A stretch of 64,000 bases of DNA from Segetibacter sp. (GTDB taxonomy: Bacteria; Bacteroidota; Bacteroidia; Chitinophagales; Chitinophagaceae): the NCBI RefSeq assembly GCF_025963695.1, contig NZ_JAOQAH010000097.1, positions 58,087 through 122,086 on the forward strand, written 5' to 3'. The position numbers were made by a program, and so were the translations under genes. The notes under the pieces are model-generated. The model had not been told where the DNA came from, did no database searches, and saw only the letters and a program-made list of their open reading frames with translations. Each line of letters begins with the position of its first letter. The stretch's first letter is position 1. Of this stretch, positions 23,278-33,214 are shown piece by piece.

Positions 23278-25608
23278 CTAGAAGGGCAAACCAATACCCA
23301 GGTTAAGTATAAGATTATTGCTTCTCCACTCACTACTGCCAAAATCTATCTGGTTAAGCACCGTGCGCTGCCCCTCGGGAAGCCAGGGTTTTCTTAAAGG
23401 AACAGCCAGGTCAAGGCGAAGCAACAATATTTGAATATCTATTCTTAATCCAACACCCGCATCAACTGCAAGCTCTTTTAAAAAATTTTTACTGAACTTT
23501 CCGCCAGGGTAAAGATTTGCACCGGTAGTTGGATCTATATTGTCATTTACCAGCCAAACGTTACCTGCATCTAGAAATACTGCACCGTAAAGAATGCTGA
23601 ATAATTTAGGGCGGTATTCAGTATTCATTTCAAGTTTTAAATCTCCCGTAACATCTGGGTAAAACCCTCTTCTGTTTGCAACCTGCCCGCCGACAAATTT
23701 ACCCGGGCCAACTGACCGACTTCTGAAACCTCGTAAACTGTTATTGCCTCCTACAAAATATTGTTTCACAAAAGGTAAGATAGTTGAATTGCCATAAGGA
23801 TAACCGAGACCAACTATTAGCCTGTTTGCCCACTGACTGTTTAACCCGACTTTTCGGTACAAACGCATGTCAAACTCGGCCTTAACATATTGCGAGAAAG
23901 GCGAGCCGAACAAGCTTTGTACTTTACCATTTTTGGCATCCGCGCCGGAAGCAAGGCCAAGTACATTACCTGCGACATCAAGGAGACCGTTGAAGTAAAT
24001 TCCGGAAGCATTTTTCTCACGGCCCACCAACTGATTGTAATTATAGTTATAAGTAGAACCAAGTATAAACTGCGGCTGAATGGCCCGCTGAAGAACAGGA
24101 TAAAGGAGTATGCTGTCGATATATCTCTGAGTAACATTAAGGGGCTGAACATAGGTAACAGATATAGGGTTTAGCTGGTGTTCTTTCTGAGCACTTTCTT
24201 TCCAATTGTATCCAAGGTTTGCACGGTAAGAATTTAAGGAATATAGTTTTTGCCTTTGCAATATATCGTACCCAAATTGTATAGTTGTACGAGGAACGTA
24301 AGCGCCGGTAGTATTCAAATCAAAAAATGGTATTACAAACCTGGGAAGCGAAAGATTAAGCTCTGCACCATACCGCAGGGTATTGAAACCGCTGTAAGAG
24401 CCAGAAACCTGCACCTCGGTTCCAAAATATGCATTGATACTAAGTTGTTCTGCACCCCGGAACGCGTTTCTATTTTTCCATCTTACAGTAACTTCTGAAC
24501 CGGTTGCGTTATTTGATTTTGTAAGGCCTCCTATCTCCGCGCTTAAAGACTTTCGAGGAAGCGGCGTTAGAAAGTAATAAGTATTTAGCTTGAAAGAATC
24601 GGCAACAACGTCAAAGCGGTTTTTAACAAACTTAAATGCCCCCAAGTTTGTAAGCCGGTTAAGAGATTGGTTGTGATCTGTACGGTTATACAAGTCGCCT
24701 GGCTTAAACAACATCATCTGTTCGAAAACCAAAGGCTTAAAAGTTTTATTTCGGTCAATCACATAATACCCTTTGTAAAGCACTGAGTCGGCTTTAAGGG
24801 TATCCCTTCTCGCGGTATTCAGGTTGTAATTTGAGTATATGTAAATATCGTTGATAGTATAAGCCTGCTTTCTGGCCATTTGTACATCTGGCTTAAAGCT
24901 AACGTATAGGTTAGTAAGGTTATTGCCGATAGTACTGTCGACAAATATGATGAGGTCATCAGGACTAAAAAAGTAAAAGCCTTCTTCTTTAAGAGCTGCA
25001 TCTATACGCAATCTTTCCCCCTTGACAACATCAAGATTAAAAGCATCCCCTTTTTTAAATATCGTTTTATTTGAAATTGATTGTATAGCCCGGCTAATAG
25101 CACTGCTATCTTTCGGAAAAGACACCTCGTTTATTTTGTATTGACTTCCCGTGTTAGCAACATAACTAGCACTTGCTTTTTTATCCTTTACAACTGTATC
25201 AGCAGTCGTTTTTGCATGAAAAAAACCCCTGTTCTCAAGCGTATTGGTAAGTACTTGCAGGTTACGTTCAAGTTTAACGGAACTTAGCAGAACAGGCGGT
25301 TCACCATTTTTTCTCAGAAACTTATTTATAAAATTATTCTTCTTACCGGCCATATTGTACAAGCCAAGCTTGAAGGGGATACCGAGAAGTCTTGAATTGG
25401 GCCTCGGTCTTATTAAGGCTTGCAGGTCGGCAGTGATTACCTTCTTCTCATTGTTAGAGACAGAGGCATTTTCAACCTTTACTTTATGTCCTGTATATAG
25501 AGCATCACCTTCGGGAACTTTCTTAGTAATGTTACAGCCAGACAACAAGATACCGATAGCAGTAATTTTCGAATAATAAGTAAGTAGTTTAGATTTTCTA
25601 ATTTGCAT
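23278..25608 (-). CDS. tamL: TamL: lipidated BamA/TamA-family outer-membrane assembly protein
   Basis: 776 residues. Unlike proteobacterial TamA it starts with a lipoprotein signal (ITAIGILLSGC, lipidation Cys25), the hallmark of the Bacteroidota TamL form. POTRA domains span roughly 40-400 (YKINEVSFPKDSSAI, YTINDIYIYSNYNL). The C-terminal 16-strand barrel has FVGGNNSLRGFRSRSVGPG, the conserved RGF loop of the Omp85 family, and ends NLILNLGIGLPF. It partners TamB, encoded immediately upstream with an 11-bp overlap, in outer-membrane protein or lipid delivery. Confidence 0.93.
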   Translation of the reverse strand: MQIRKSKLLTYYSKITAIGILLSGCNITKKVPEGDALYTGHKVKVENASVSNNEKKVITADLQALIRPRPNSRLLGIPFKLGLYNMAGKKNNFINKFLRKNGEPPVLLSSVKLERNLQVLTNTLENRGFFHAKTTADTVVKDKKASASYVANTGSQYKINEVSFPKDSSAISRAIQSISNKTIFKKGDAFNLDVVKGERLRIDAALKEEGFYFFSPDDLIIFVDSTIGNNLTNLYVSFKPDVQMARKQAYTINDIYIYSNYNLNTARRDTLKADSVLYKGYYVIDRNKTFKPLVFEQMMLFKPGDLYNRTDHNQSLNRLTNLGAFKFVKNRFDVVADSFKLNTYYFLTPLPRKSLSAEIGGLTKSNNATGSEVTVRWKNRNAFRGAEQLSINAYFGTEVQVSGSYSGFNTLRYGAELNLSLPRFVIPFFDLNTTGAYVPRTTIQFGYDILQRQKLYSLNSYRANLGYNWKESAQKEHQLNPISVTYVQPLNVTQRYIDSILLYPVLQRAIQPQFILGSTYNYNYNQLVGREKNASGIYFNGLLDVAGNVLGLASGADAKNGKVQSLFGSPFSQYVKAEFDMRLYRKVGLNSQWANRLIVGLGYPYGNSTILPFVKQYFVGGNNSLRGFRSRSVGPGKFVGGQVANRRGFYPDVTGDLKLEMNTEYRPKLFSILYGAVFLDAGNVWLVNDNIDPTTGANLYPGGKFSKNFLKELAVDAGVGLRIDIQILLLRLDLAVPLRKPWLPEGQRTVLNQIDFGSSEWRSNNLILNLGIGLPF

Positions 25609-28600
25609 CTGTTGAATCTTTTTCTGTCGCAGGAACTATTTTTCTGTCATCGGCTATTATAACCTTATCAAAAGTGACCGGAGAATTTTCATTTGGTATG
25701 CTGTCGTTAGCTGTTGTTGCTTTATCTGAAGACTTTAATGCTTCTTCTCTTTCTTTCTGCGCCCGCCTTTGCTGTCGTCTCTTCTTTCTGTCTGTGAATA
25801 TTTCTTTGAATTTCTCGTAATCGACAGAAATAATAAACTTTAATCCAGTTTCTACAACAAATCCTTCAACAACAGCTTCGTAGTCATTTTTACGATAGCC
25901 GCGTAAAAGATACTTGCCATCTTGCGTCAGGTTGTAATCTATAGTTACGTTACCAATCACGTTGCTACTATTTTGGGTTCCCTGGCTAGGGCCTTCTAAT
26001 TCATAATTACTTCCTACAGTTACTTTTAGCCTGTCATTTAAGAGGCGTTTTGATAACGCAACATTGAAGTCTGTTCGGTCTCTTCTTTCGCCGGTGGAGT
26101 AATCTTCTGCAGTGTTTACATCAAATGAAATATCAACCCCTGCAATCAGGTCTCCTGCAAGGTTATTCAATTGCTCCGTCAATATTTTACTTACACTCTG
26201 CTTTGCAAATGAAGCGGCATTGAAACCACCACCGCCTCCACTGGTTGCAAAAGGATTTTCAGCTACAAACCGATTTAGCAACAGTAGAGCAAACACTTGT
26301 TTATTTAATTCTGAAGGTTCTGTCTTTATCTGATCTAATCTTGTAGTAACCGTTGTTAACACCTCGTTTGACACTCTTGCATTATTTTCTGTTGGTAACG
26401 CAATATCAAATGTTAGCGTAGGTTGCATAAGCTCGCCCCTCACCATCAGCCTTACCTGAAATGGTAGCTTTTGTTGATAATACCCTTTCTGTCCTTCAGG
26501 AATTTGATTAGCGACCAGTTCCATAGCTGAAGTATTGGCAACATAAATCGCGGTAACATTTATATCGGCTGTAGTCGGTTCACCGGTCCATGTAATCTTA
26601 CTTCCTTTTTCTATTGCAAACTTGCGACGAAGGAAATTAAAAGACAACTCGTATCCACCCTCTTCTATTGTATAAGAACCAGTCATGGTAATTTTACCAC
26701 TAGGATCTATACCACCGTTCAACACAGCAGTTCCTTTTAAATTAAGAAAGTCCCCATTTGCCTCATCAATAATAACATTGAAATTTGCTTCTTTTACCAC
26801 CTCCATATTTACGGAAACATTCATTCCCGTAACAGCCGTTTTATTGAAGGAAGAGTCATAGGTCGCGAGGGTTTGTTTAAATAACGAATCATTGCCCGGC
26901 GCATCCATATCTACAAATTCTATGATGCCTTGTCTGTCAGCTACACCCGGCTCGGCCTGAGGTAATACAATTGACAAGTCTGTACCTTCATTCACTCGCA
27001 ACGATCCATCAACTACAGGTGCAGCTTCTGTGCCTTTTATATTCATATTGGTATTTAAAAACAATTTGCCATAGTACAGGCTATTTTGTCTTTTCGTAGT
27101 ATTGATTGCTCTGAAATTTCTTGCCCTTACAGTTAAATTTAAATTGTAGTTTATAAAATTACTGGTACCTGCCAGCCCATCTACGATAAGGCTATTATCA
27201 GCAGAGTCTTTTATGGTAAATGTGTTAAATGCTATACCCTGGTTATTCACTTTAATTGTTTCACCGTCCACTCTGAAATAGCTGCCAAGCATAACAACAT
27301 TGAAAGCGGTCTGATTAAAATTGATTCCGCCATCGATGTTTGGAGCTTTGGTTGTACCATTAATTGCCACAGTTCCTGTAAGGTTACCTGTAGATTGGTT
27401 TATAGCTCCCATACTTGCCGCCTCAATTGTCTTAAATGGCAACTGCCTAATATCTAAAATGAAATCAAAATTGCTGTTGTTGGCGGGTTTTAAATAGTAA
27501 TTACCGGTTAAGTTAACATCGTTTCCTTTGCCGCTGATAGTTACATTGGTGGCAAAAACGTTCTGAGTATTGTTATTAACTTTAATATTTACATCGCCAA
27601 TAGTGTCCTTTTTTACTGCCAGATTATTTAAGGTTAGGTCAGTGGTGAAATTGGGTTGTTTTAAAACGTCCCTAACCTGTACGTTTCCGTTTAAAAGGCC
27701 ATCTACCAATAAACTATCCGACTGAACAAATGCAGTTAACGTAGCAACCTTAAAATTTGTAAAAGCAACTTGCAGGGGACTATCAGGTGCAGTATTTAGA
27801 CTATTAATTATTAGATGCTGGTTGTTTTGACTCAGGTCGAAATTTCTGGCATTTAATAAAGTAGAGCCAAAGCGAATGAGATTATCAGGACTAATAGACC
27901 AGGCGTCGTAATTAAGCATTAAGCTATCAGGTCTTAGAGACAAAGCATAAATACTATTTGGTTCCTGGGCAAATATTCCTGCCAGTCTATACTTATCTTT
28001 TGCCGCCTTATCCTTTATGGACAAACCAAAATTAATTCTGTTATTAGCCAAACTAGCGGTTAATCTCGTACCATATAAAGCGATGCTACTACCATTTGAT
28101 ACCTGGTTAACGGTAGTAACTATGTTTAAGCTACTGTCTCTTCCAACGGCAGTAAGTGATAAATTATTGATGGCGTTTGTACCAACTAAAATATCAGGCG
28201 CGGCCATGTTAGCATTCCAACCATCGCTGCTCGAAAAATTAGATTGAAGAGCTATTCCGTCAAATCGTTTTAGATCGGGGACAAAAGCATGAAGAGTTGG
28301 ATGATCGATAACATTTGCATTGATGGTAAAATTGTAAGGATCTACAATTTTTAAAGGTGCACCTGTGGTATTAATAGCATAATAAGGCTGAATAGTTTCT
28401 GTCATGATATCGCCCAACTGAAGCAACTTATATTGACCTTGAATAACGGCACTGACAAAATCGGTTTTTAGTGCAATTGTTTGTTGATTGTTTACATTGC
28501 TTGCTACTACCGACAATGAATCAAGTGCGATCCTCTGGCCATTTATTAATAGAAGAGAGTTTAAGATAAAGACTTCTCCATTTAAGGCATCCATGTTCAA

Positions 28601-31066
28601 CTCAGGAACATTAGCAGTTATTTTTCCCCTATAAATAATGGCATTTGGTGTAAGGTTTAAGGGTAATGTTTTAATACTATCAATCTCTGCGTTTATTACA
28701 AAACCAGGAAGTTTACCGCCCATATTTCCTTCTGCCTGTAACGCAAAGTGAATATTAGGATCCTGCATACCGGCATCGGCGGTAAACTTTTGATCTGCTA
28801 TTGAAGCGTTTAAGGCTAGATTTCGATAAGTGTATTTTTTTACTTCCGCTGATATTATATTTCCTTTAATTCTTGCATTTGCCCGGTCTGGATTGAACCC
28901 GCGACCACTAACTGTAAAATTTGCAGATATAGCACCAACGTTTTGTGGCTGTTGCATTATAGCCCCCAGGTTCAATGCTGTTGTTGAAATTGAGGCGTTG
29001 TAACTAGCATTGTTTTTATCGGTTGCATTACTAATCTTTCCATTTACTTTGGCTGAACCTAGAGATGTATTTATCGCGAGGTCAGTTGCGAGGTTTTTCA
29101 TTCCTCCTTTGATCCGTCCTCTTAAAGCCATTGTTTCAGGAACGGTGATATTTTTTGGGATAGTTCCAGCCGGAGCTAGCGCCATTATTTCGCCCCTTGT
29201 GGTATTAAATCGATTAATAGTAATATCAGCATACACATTGTTAGGATCAGCAGCATTATTAACTATTCCCGAAAGGTCTAAATTGGTATTACGAGAGTCG
29301 CTGAATTGAAGGTTATTAATTTCAAGATGCTTCATTCCCCCCCTTAATCTTCCATGTAAACTCATCACTTCCGGAAGACTTATGCCATTAGGAAGGGTGC
29401 CGGCAGGAACTAGTGAGACAATATCATTTCTACCTGTCGTAAACTTTCTAATGTTTAAGTCGGCAGAGGCATTTTTGCTATCCATTCCGTTGTTGACAAC
29501 TCCTGCAACATCTATGCTTGTATTACTTAAGCCTCTAAATTGAAAATGTTGGATGTTGAGCCTGTTTAGGCTTCCTTTCATCCGGGTATTAAAATAAATT
29601 TTGCTGGAGGGATTTCTGAAGGCAGGCTGACCAGCAAGAGTTGGAACAAAAGCAAGAATGTCTCTTACCTGTAGATAGCTGTTGTCAATGTTTACATCCA
29701 GTTCTAATAATCCCATTTGATTTTGAATGGCAGCCAAAGAGGGATAGCGGATGATAGCACTCCTTTTTATCTCAGAACCAGGGGTTTGGATGAGCATATT
29801 TTGTAATGATGCTCCTTTGTCGGTATAAACTACATCGGTTTGGAACTTATCCAACTGGAAGCCGCTTTTTTCTTTCAGCCGACCTTCTACAATGTTTGTT
29901 GCTATCGTGTCGTTGTGAAAAAGAAAATTATCTGCGTGAAGAGTAAAGTCTTTAAATGCCAGGTGAGCAAAGTCCATCCCCCTGCCCATCCTTGGTTTCG
30001 TGTCATCGTCAAATGCAAAATTGTTATTGTCAAAACGTATTGATGCTACTGTAAATCGCCACGGTAAAGGCTGGGTAGCGGTAGAGACTTCTTCTTTATT
30101 TTCGTTGGTAAGTTTAATAGCGGGAGGAGTATTGGCTTTACCCATTCTAAGAAAGCCGTCAAGATTGTTCAATTCAACGTCTTTTAGCGCGACTACAGAA
30201 TTTTTAAGATCAAAGCTTTCTGGATGAATATTGAAATTTTTCAAAGAAAGACGTGTTGACATGGCAGATACAGCATTACTGTAACTAATGTCAAAATCGC
30301 TAAGAAGAATTTCTTTATTGGTAAAGTTTAAAAACTTTGGAGCTTCATTCTTTACTGTAGGGTTAGGATTGTCAACAACCGTCGTAACTGCAATAGGCTG
30401 CGTTTGAGCAATCCGACCCTTCACCCCATTTATAACAATACTTGGAACATCGTAACGAAGATTGGTTGGATCGAAAGTCTTAATCCTTGTGTCGAAATGA
30501 TTAAGGTAAACATCCACGTCATTTCCTGTAACTACATCCAGGTATACAAGACGCGTTTTATCAATAATAATCTTTTCTATCGCCATCTTCATGGCTGCTG
30601 TATCCTTCTTTTTTGTCGTATCAACAGGTGAAGCGAAAGCGTCTACAATAAATTGAAAATTGAAAGTGGTGTCGGGAAGCTGCCTTTTTATTTTGGTGGT
30701 GATTCCGTTTAAATTTATCTCATTGATTTGAATTTCCTTGCTCAATAATTTAAACATGTCTATGTCCACCTTTAACTGGTTTCCTGCAACTAAAGTATCT
30801 TTAGTTCGGTCTTCGATATAAACGCCCTGAAGCACAAGCATTTTTGGGAACTCGATATCAAGTCCCTTTATTTCAACTCTTGTTTGTAGTTTATTTCCAA
30901 GAAAAGAGACAACCTTCTTCCTGGCAAAATTTTGAACCGGTGCGGTCTGAATTAAAATAAGGAGAAGGACAATAAGCCCGATAAGTGATAGTAGGAAAAT
31001 TGCGAAACCTCGTCCTATTTTTGCGAGAACTGATTTTTTTGGGGAGGGGTTAGTAGTTTGTTGCAT
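25598..31066 (-). CDS. tamB: TamB-like translocation/assembly module protein
   Basis: 1822 residues. The N-terminal membrane anchor (GFAIFLLSLIGLIVLLLILIQ) is followed by a very long repetitive beta-rich AsmA/TamB groove. The repeat units are visible as recurring strings such as LHGRLRGGMKHLEINNLQFSD and LRGRIKGGMKNL, and TSIDVAGVVNN and TNLDLSGIVNN, about 85 residues apart. The C-terminal DUF490 domain runs from about residue 1350 (ITMTGSYTIEEGGYELSFNFLRRKF, LPFQVRLMVRGELMQPTLTFDI, FALLLLNRFV). The terminal charged tail is rich in Lys/Arg/Glu. It spans the periplasm and works with TamL. The C-terminus overlaps tamL by 11 bp. Confidence 0.93.
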   Translation of the reverse strand: MQQTTNPSPKKSVLAKIGRGFAIFLLSLIGLIVLLLILIQTAPVQNFARKKVVSFLGNKLQTRVEIKGLDIEFPKMLVLQGVYIEDRTKDTLVAGNQLKVDIDMFKLLSKEIQINEINLNGITTKIKRQLPDTTFNFQFIVDAFASPVDTTKKKDTAAMKMAIEKIIIDKTRLVYLDVVTGNDVDVYLNHFDTRIKTFDPTNLRYDVPSIVINGVKGRIAQTQPIAVTTVVDNPNPTVKNEAPKFLNFTNKEILLSDFDISYSNAVSAMSTRLSLKNFNIHPESFDLKNSVVALKDVELNNLDGFLRMGKANTPPAIKLTNENKEEVSTATQPLPWRFTVASIRFDNNNFAFDDDTKPRMGRGMDFAHLAFKDFTLHADNFLFHNDTIATNIVEGRLKEKSGFQLDKFQTDVVYTDKGASLQNMLIQTPGSEIKRSAIIRYPSLAAIQNQMGLLELDVNIDNSYLQVRDILAFVPTLAGQPAFRNPSSKIYFNTRMKGSLNRLNIQHFQFRGLSNTSIDVAGVVNNGMDSKNASADLNIRKFTTGRNDIVSLVPAGTLPNGISLPEVMSLHGRLRGGMKHLEINNLQFSDSRNTNLDLSGIVNNAADPNNVYADITINRFNTTRGEIMALAPAGTIPKNITVPETMALRGRIKGGMKNLATDLAINTSLGSAKVNGKISNATDKNNASYNASISTTALNLGAIMQQPQNVGAISANFTVSGRGFNPDRANARIKGNIISAEVKKYTYRNLALNASIADQKFTADAGMQDPNIHFALQAEGNMGGKLPGFVINAEIDSIKTLPLNLTPNAIIYRGKITANVPELNMDALNGEVFILNSLLLINGQRIALDSLSVVASNVNNQQTIALKTDFVSAVIQGQYKLLQLGDIMTETIQPYYAINTTGAPLKIVDPYNFTINANVIDHPTLHAFVPDLKRFDGIALQSNFSSSDGWNANMAAPDILVGTNAINNLSLTAVGRDSSLNIVTTVNQVSNGSSIALYGTRLTASLANNRINFGLSIKDKAAKDKYRLAGIFAQEPNSIYALSLRPDSLMLNYDAWSISPDNLIRFGSTLLNARNFDLSQNNQHLIINSLNTAPDSPLQVAFTNFKVATLTAFVQSDSLLVDGLLNGNVQVRDVLKQPNFTTDLTLNNLAVKKDTIGDVNIKVNNNTQNVFATNVTISGKGNDVNLTGNYYLKPANNSNFDFILDIRQLPFKTIEAASMGAINQSTGNLTGTVAINGTTKAPNIDGGINFNQTAFNVVMLGSYFRVDGETIKVNNQGIAFNTFTIKDSADNSLIVDGLAGTSNFINYNLNLTVRARNFRAINTTKRQNSLYYGKLFLNTNMNIKGTEAAPVVDGSLRVNEGTDLSIVLPQAEPGVADRQGIIEFVDMDAPGNDSLFKQTLATYDSSFNKTAVTGMNVSVNMEVVKEANFNVIIDEANGDFLNLKGTAVLNGGIDPSGKITMTGSYTIEEGGYELSFNFLRRKFAIEKGSKITWTGEPTTADINVTAIYVANTSAMELVANQIPEGQKGYYQQKLPFQVRLMVRGELMQPTLTFDIALPTENNARVSNEVLTTVTTRLDQIKTEPSELNKQVFALLLLNRFVAENPFATSGGGGGFNAASFAKQSVSKILTEQLNNLAGDLIAGVDISFDVNTAEDYSTGERRDRTDFNVALSKRLLNDRLKVTVGSNYELEGPSQGTQNSSNVIGNVTIDYNLTQDGKYLLRGYRKNDYEAVVEGFVVETGLKFIISVDYEKFKEIFTDRKKRRQQRRAQKEREEALKSSDKATTANDSIPNENSPVTFDKVIIADDRKIVPATEKDSTDAN

Positions 31067-31401
31067 ACGCCTTCATCATCTTTAATCTGCTAATAATACT
31101 CTAATTAGTCAAAAGACGCACCAAACGATTTTTCTTTATACTTTTTTGTTCTTCAAATAGATATAAAGATATTTTAATTGGCTTTTACCTTTGGTGTAGA
31201 AATTCTTCCTCACGAAAACCAGACTCTTTTAACAAAAGAAAACTGCATTAAAATTAAGAGGTACATTTTGACCTTTGCTAATACTGATCTAACGATCTTA
31301 AGGAGCCCTCGAATAACTGGCTTTAGCTCCTAAAAGAATTAAAAAAGCAACAGATAAGATGACAAGAACAGCGCTCCGGTAAGGATCCCCGAGGCTCTAG
31401 C
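31067..31401. other. Intergenic region upstream of tamB
   Basis: 335 bp. I see no gene, repeat copy or clear promoter element. Confidence 0.4.
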
Positions 31402-31569
31402 CTACTTCCTAACTTTCCCTATTAGCCACAAGACTAATGCAACTATTATGACAACAACAATAACCCCAACCCACATTCCCGCTTTAAAAATACCACCTAT
31501 AGCTTCACAACTAGAAAGTATGCTAACTGTAAGAGTAAACATCATAGCTAATAAAAGATTCTTTCTCAT
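31402..31569 (-). CDS. 55-aa small lipoprotein with one transmembrane segment
   Basis: Translating from the ATG at 31569 gives MRKNLLLAMMFTLTVSILSSC (lipidation Cys21), then EAIGGIFKAGMWVG and a hydrophobic helix VGVIVVVIIVALVLWLIGKVRK. Similar 50-60-residue 'lipobox, FKAGxWVG, membrane helix' proteins occur widely in Bacteroidota and are sometimes misnamed phosphatidate cytidylyltransferase. The enzyme name is not credible for this length. Function unknown. Confidence 0.7.
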   Translation of the reverse strand: MRKNLLLAMMFTLTVSILSSCEAIGGIFKAGMWVGVIVVVIIVALVLWLIGKVRK

Positions 31570-31771
31570 CGTTTAATTTTTTAAAATCAGTTTCATTCAA
31601 TATAGAAAAAACATTCCGTTAATAGTCTCACGCAAAAGCCCACATTTTCTGTCGAACTATAAATTCGGTGAACCGTCTTCAATGTGTTATTAAAGCGTTC
31701 GTCAGCTGGGTTAAAACGATCGGAGGTTTGGAAATCCTACAACTTGGTAAGTAAAACTGGTGCCAACTTAC

Positions 31772-32131
31772 TTATGAAGCTCTTCTATATTTAAATTTTA
31801 GAACAAGGATAAAAAGATTAAGCACAACAGAGAAACTGTTCGTTACTATAATTGGCCAGTCATCACGCAGAATACCATACACGACCCAGAGAATGATGCC
31901 TATTAGTAAAGACAAAAACATTGTCATTGACAAACCTTCAACTTTCTTTTCCTTTAAGATTTTTATTAATTGTGGAAGAAGTGAAGTTGATGTAAATATT
32001 CCTGCAACAATTCCAATTACGCCAATGGTGTTCAATGCTCTAATTTTAAATTTATTTTTCCTTTGCTGCTTCAAATTGTTGCCATCTTGAAACACGTTTT
32101 CATGGTACCTTTTGCAGCGTAACCCTTTCAA
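31772..32131 (-). CDS. SemiSWEET-type sugar transporter (PQ-loop)
   Basis: A three-helix half-SWEET that dimerises to transport small sugars. The conserved core is IGVIGIVAGIFTSTSLLPQLIKILKEKKVEGLSMTMFLSLLIGIILWVVYGI, with the PQ motif in LLPQ, and then WPIIVTNSFSVVLNLFILVLKFKYR. The ATG at 32131 adds 32 basic residues not typical of the family. A TTG at 32035 would give MNTIGVIGIV and an 87-residue protein, the usual size, and I favour that start. Confidence 0.82.
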   Translation of the reverse strand: MKGLRCKRYHENVFQDGNNLKQQRKNKFKIRALNTIGVIGIVAGIFTSTSLLPQLIKILKEKKVEGLSMTMFLSLLIGIILWVVYGILRDDWPIIVTNSFSVVLNLFILVLKFKYRRAS

Positions 32132-32426
32132 ATAACAGGCCTTTGTACAGTAAACACCATGAAAAAAAGAAATACGACGAGGGGGATTAAATGATTATAA
32201 CGGTTTTAATAAAGAGTGCGCTGCTGCCTTCAATCCGTTCACTTTTTAAACTTGAACGCGCTCTTAAAATTTGCCATTCCGTGGGAAAATTATTCCACAA
32301 AATATTTATAACTCGCTTGTAATCTAGGCTTTATTAATGTTTGTACTGTTTTTTGTTCTGGCATTGTTTTTTGAATTTCAACCATAAAGCATTAAAAATA
32401 TTTTTTACCATTAAAAACCGTTTATT

Positions 32427-32819
32427 ATGAGCTCAGGATCAAAAGTTTTATTAGGAGTTTTAGCTGGTGCCGCTACCGGTGCTATTTTAGGAGTTTTATT
32501 TGCTCCTGACAAAGGAGATGAAACAAGAAGACGTATATCTGAAGGAAGCAGAGACGTTACTGAAAATTTGAAGAATAAATTTGGAGAATTTGTTGACGGA
32601 CTTGCTGACAGATATGAAACCGTTAAGGAAAGCGCTACAGACCTTATTGACCAGGGAAGACAAAAAGCAAGCAGTGTTGTGAGCGCCCTAAAGTCAGAGG
32701 CAGGTAATGTTGCATCTAATGTATCTAGCGCTACAGGAGCAGCATCGGGTGGAGCAGCAGGAGCAGCAGCCGGTGCAAGAGCAGGTGCTGAAGCTGGAAG
32801 TGGTTTCAATCAAATATAA
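32427..32819 (+). CDS. YtxH domain envelope/stress protein
   Basis: 130 residues. The N-terminal membrane helix VLLGVLAGAATGAILGVLFAPDKGDETRRRI is the YtxH signature (hydrophobic glycine-rich helix, APxxG, ETRRRI). An amphipathic LEA-like stretch follows (NLKNKFGEFVDGLADRYETVKESATDL), then a low-complexity Ala/Gly tail (GAASGGAAGAAAGARAGAEAGSG). It probably localises to the membrane and is induced by stress. First of three co-directional small genes. Confidence 0.85.
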   Translation: MSSGSKVLLGVLAGAATGAILGVLFAPDKGDETRRRISEGSRDVTENLKNKFGEFVDGLADRYETVKESATDLIDQGRQKASSVVSALKSEAGNVASNVSSATGAASGGAAGAAAGARAGAEAGSGFNQI

Positions 32820-32868
32820 TAGTATCAACAGTTGAATTAACAGGTCTCCGGCGATTTAAAAAACAGCT

Positions 32869-33213
32869 ATGAGTAAGCAGCCCACTTTAACTTTAATAGA
32901 ATCCTTATTTAGTGAGTCGAAAGATTACGTAGACAACAGGTTAGAGTTGTTCAAGTTGAAAATGATTGACAAGACCTCTTCGGTCGCGTCTTCTATCATT
33001 GCATATGTAGCGCTCTTTGTTATTTTCTTTATTTTTTTTATTGTGTTTAATATTGGTATTGCCTTACTAATTGGTGATTTAATAGGTAAAGCTTACTTAG
33101 GATTTTTAATACTAGCTGCCATTTACGGAATCGCCGGAGTTGTTTTATTTTCAAAAAGGGATAAGATTTTTAAGACACCAATCACTAAAATGATTATTGG
33201 TAAATTTTTATAG
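32869..33213 (+). CDS. Phage-holin-superfamily (DUF1469-like) membrane protein
   Basis: 114 residues. A charged start (LFSESKDYVDNRLELFKLKMIDK) precedes two hydrophobic helices (IIAYVALFVIFFIFFIVFNIGIALLIGDLIG and YLGFLILAAIYGIAGVVLF). Despite the family name there is no phage context. These proteins pair with YtxH proteins in Bacteroidota. The next gene starts one base after its stop codon. Confidence 0.82.
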   Translation: MSKQPTLTLIESLFSESKDYVDNRLELFKLKMIDKTSSVASSIIAYVALFVIFFIFFIVFNIGIALLIGDLIGKAYLGFLILAAIYGIAGVVLFSKRDKIFKTPITKMIIGKFL

Positions 33214-33214
33214 A

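Noticed and set aside
25598..31066. CRISPR-like or tandem DNA repeats inside tamB
   Set aside because: The repeated strings are protein-level TamB groove repeats, diverged at the DNA level.
32411..32809. 132-codon minus-strand frame rich in Ala/Pro
   Set aside because: Antisense shadow of the Ala/Gly-rich YtxH-type gene on the plus strand.
32869..33213. Prophage marker, because of the holin-like protein
   Set aside because: No other phage gene, integrase or attachment site nearby; the family name is historical and the gene sits in a YtxH stress operon.
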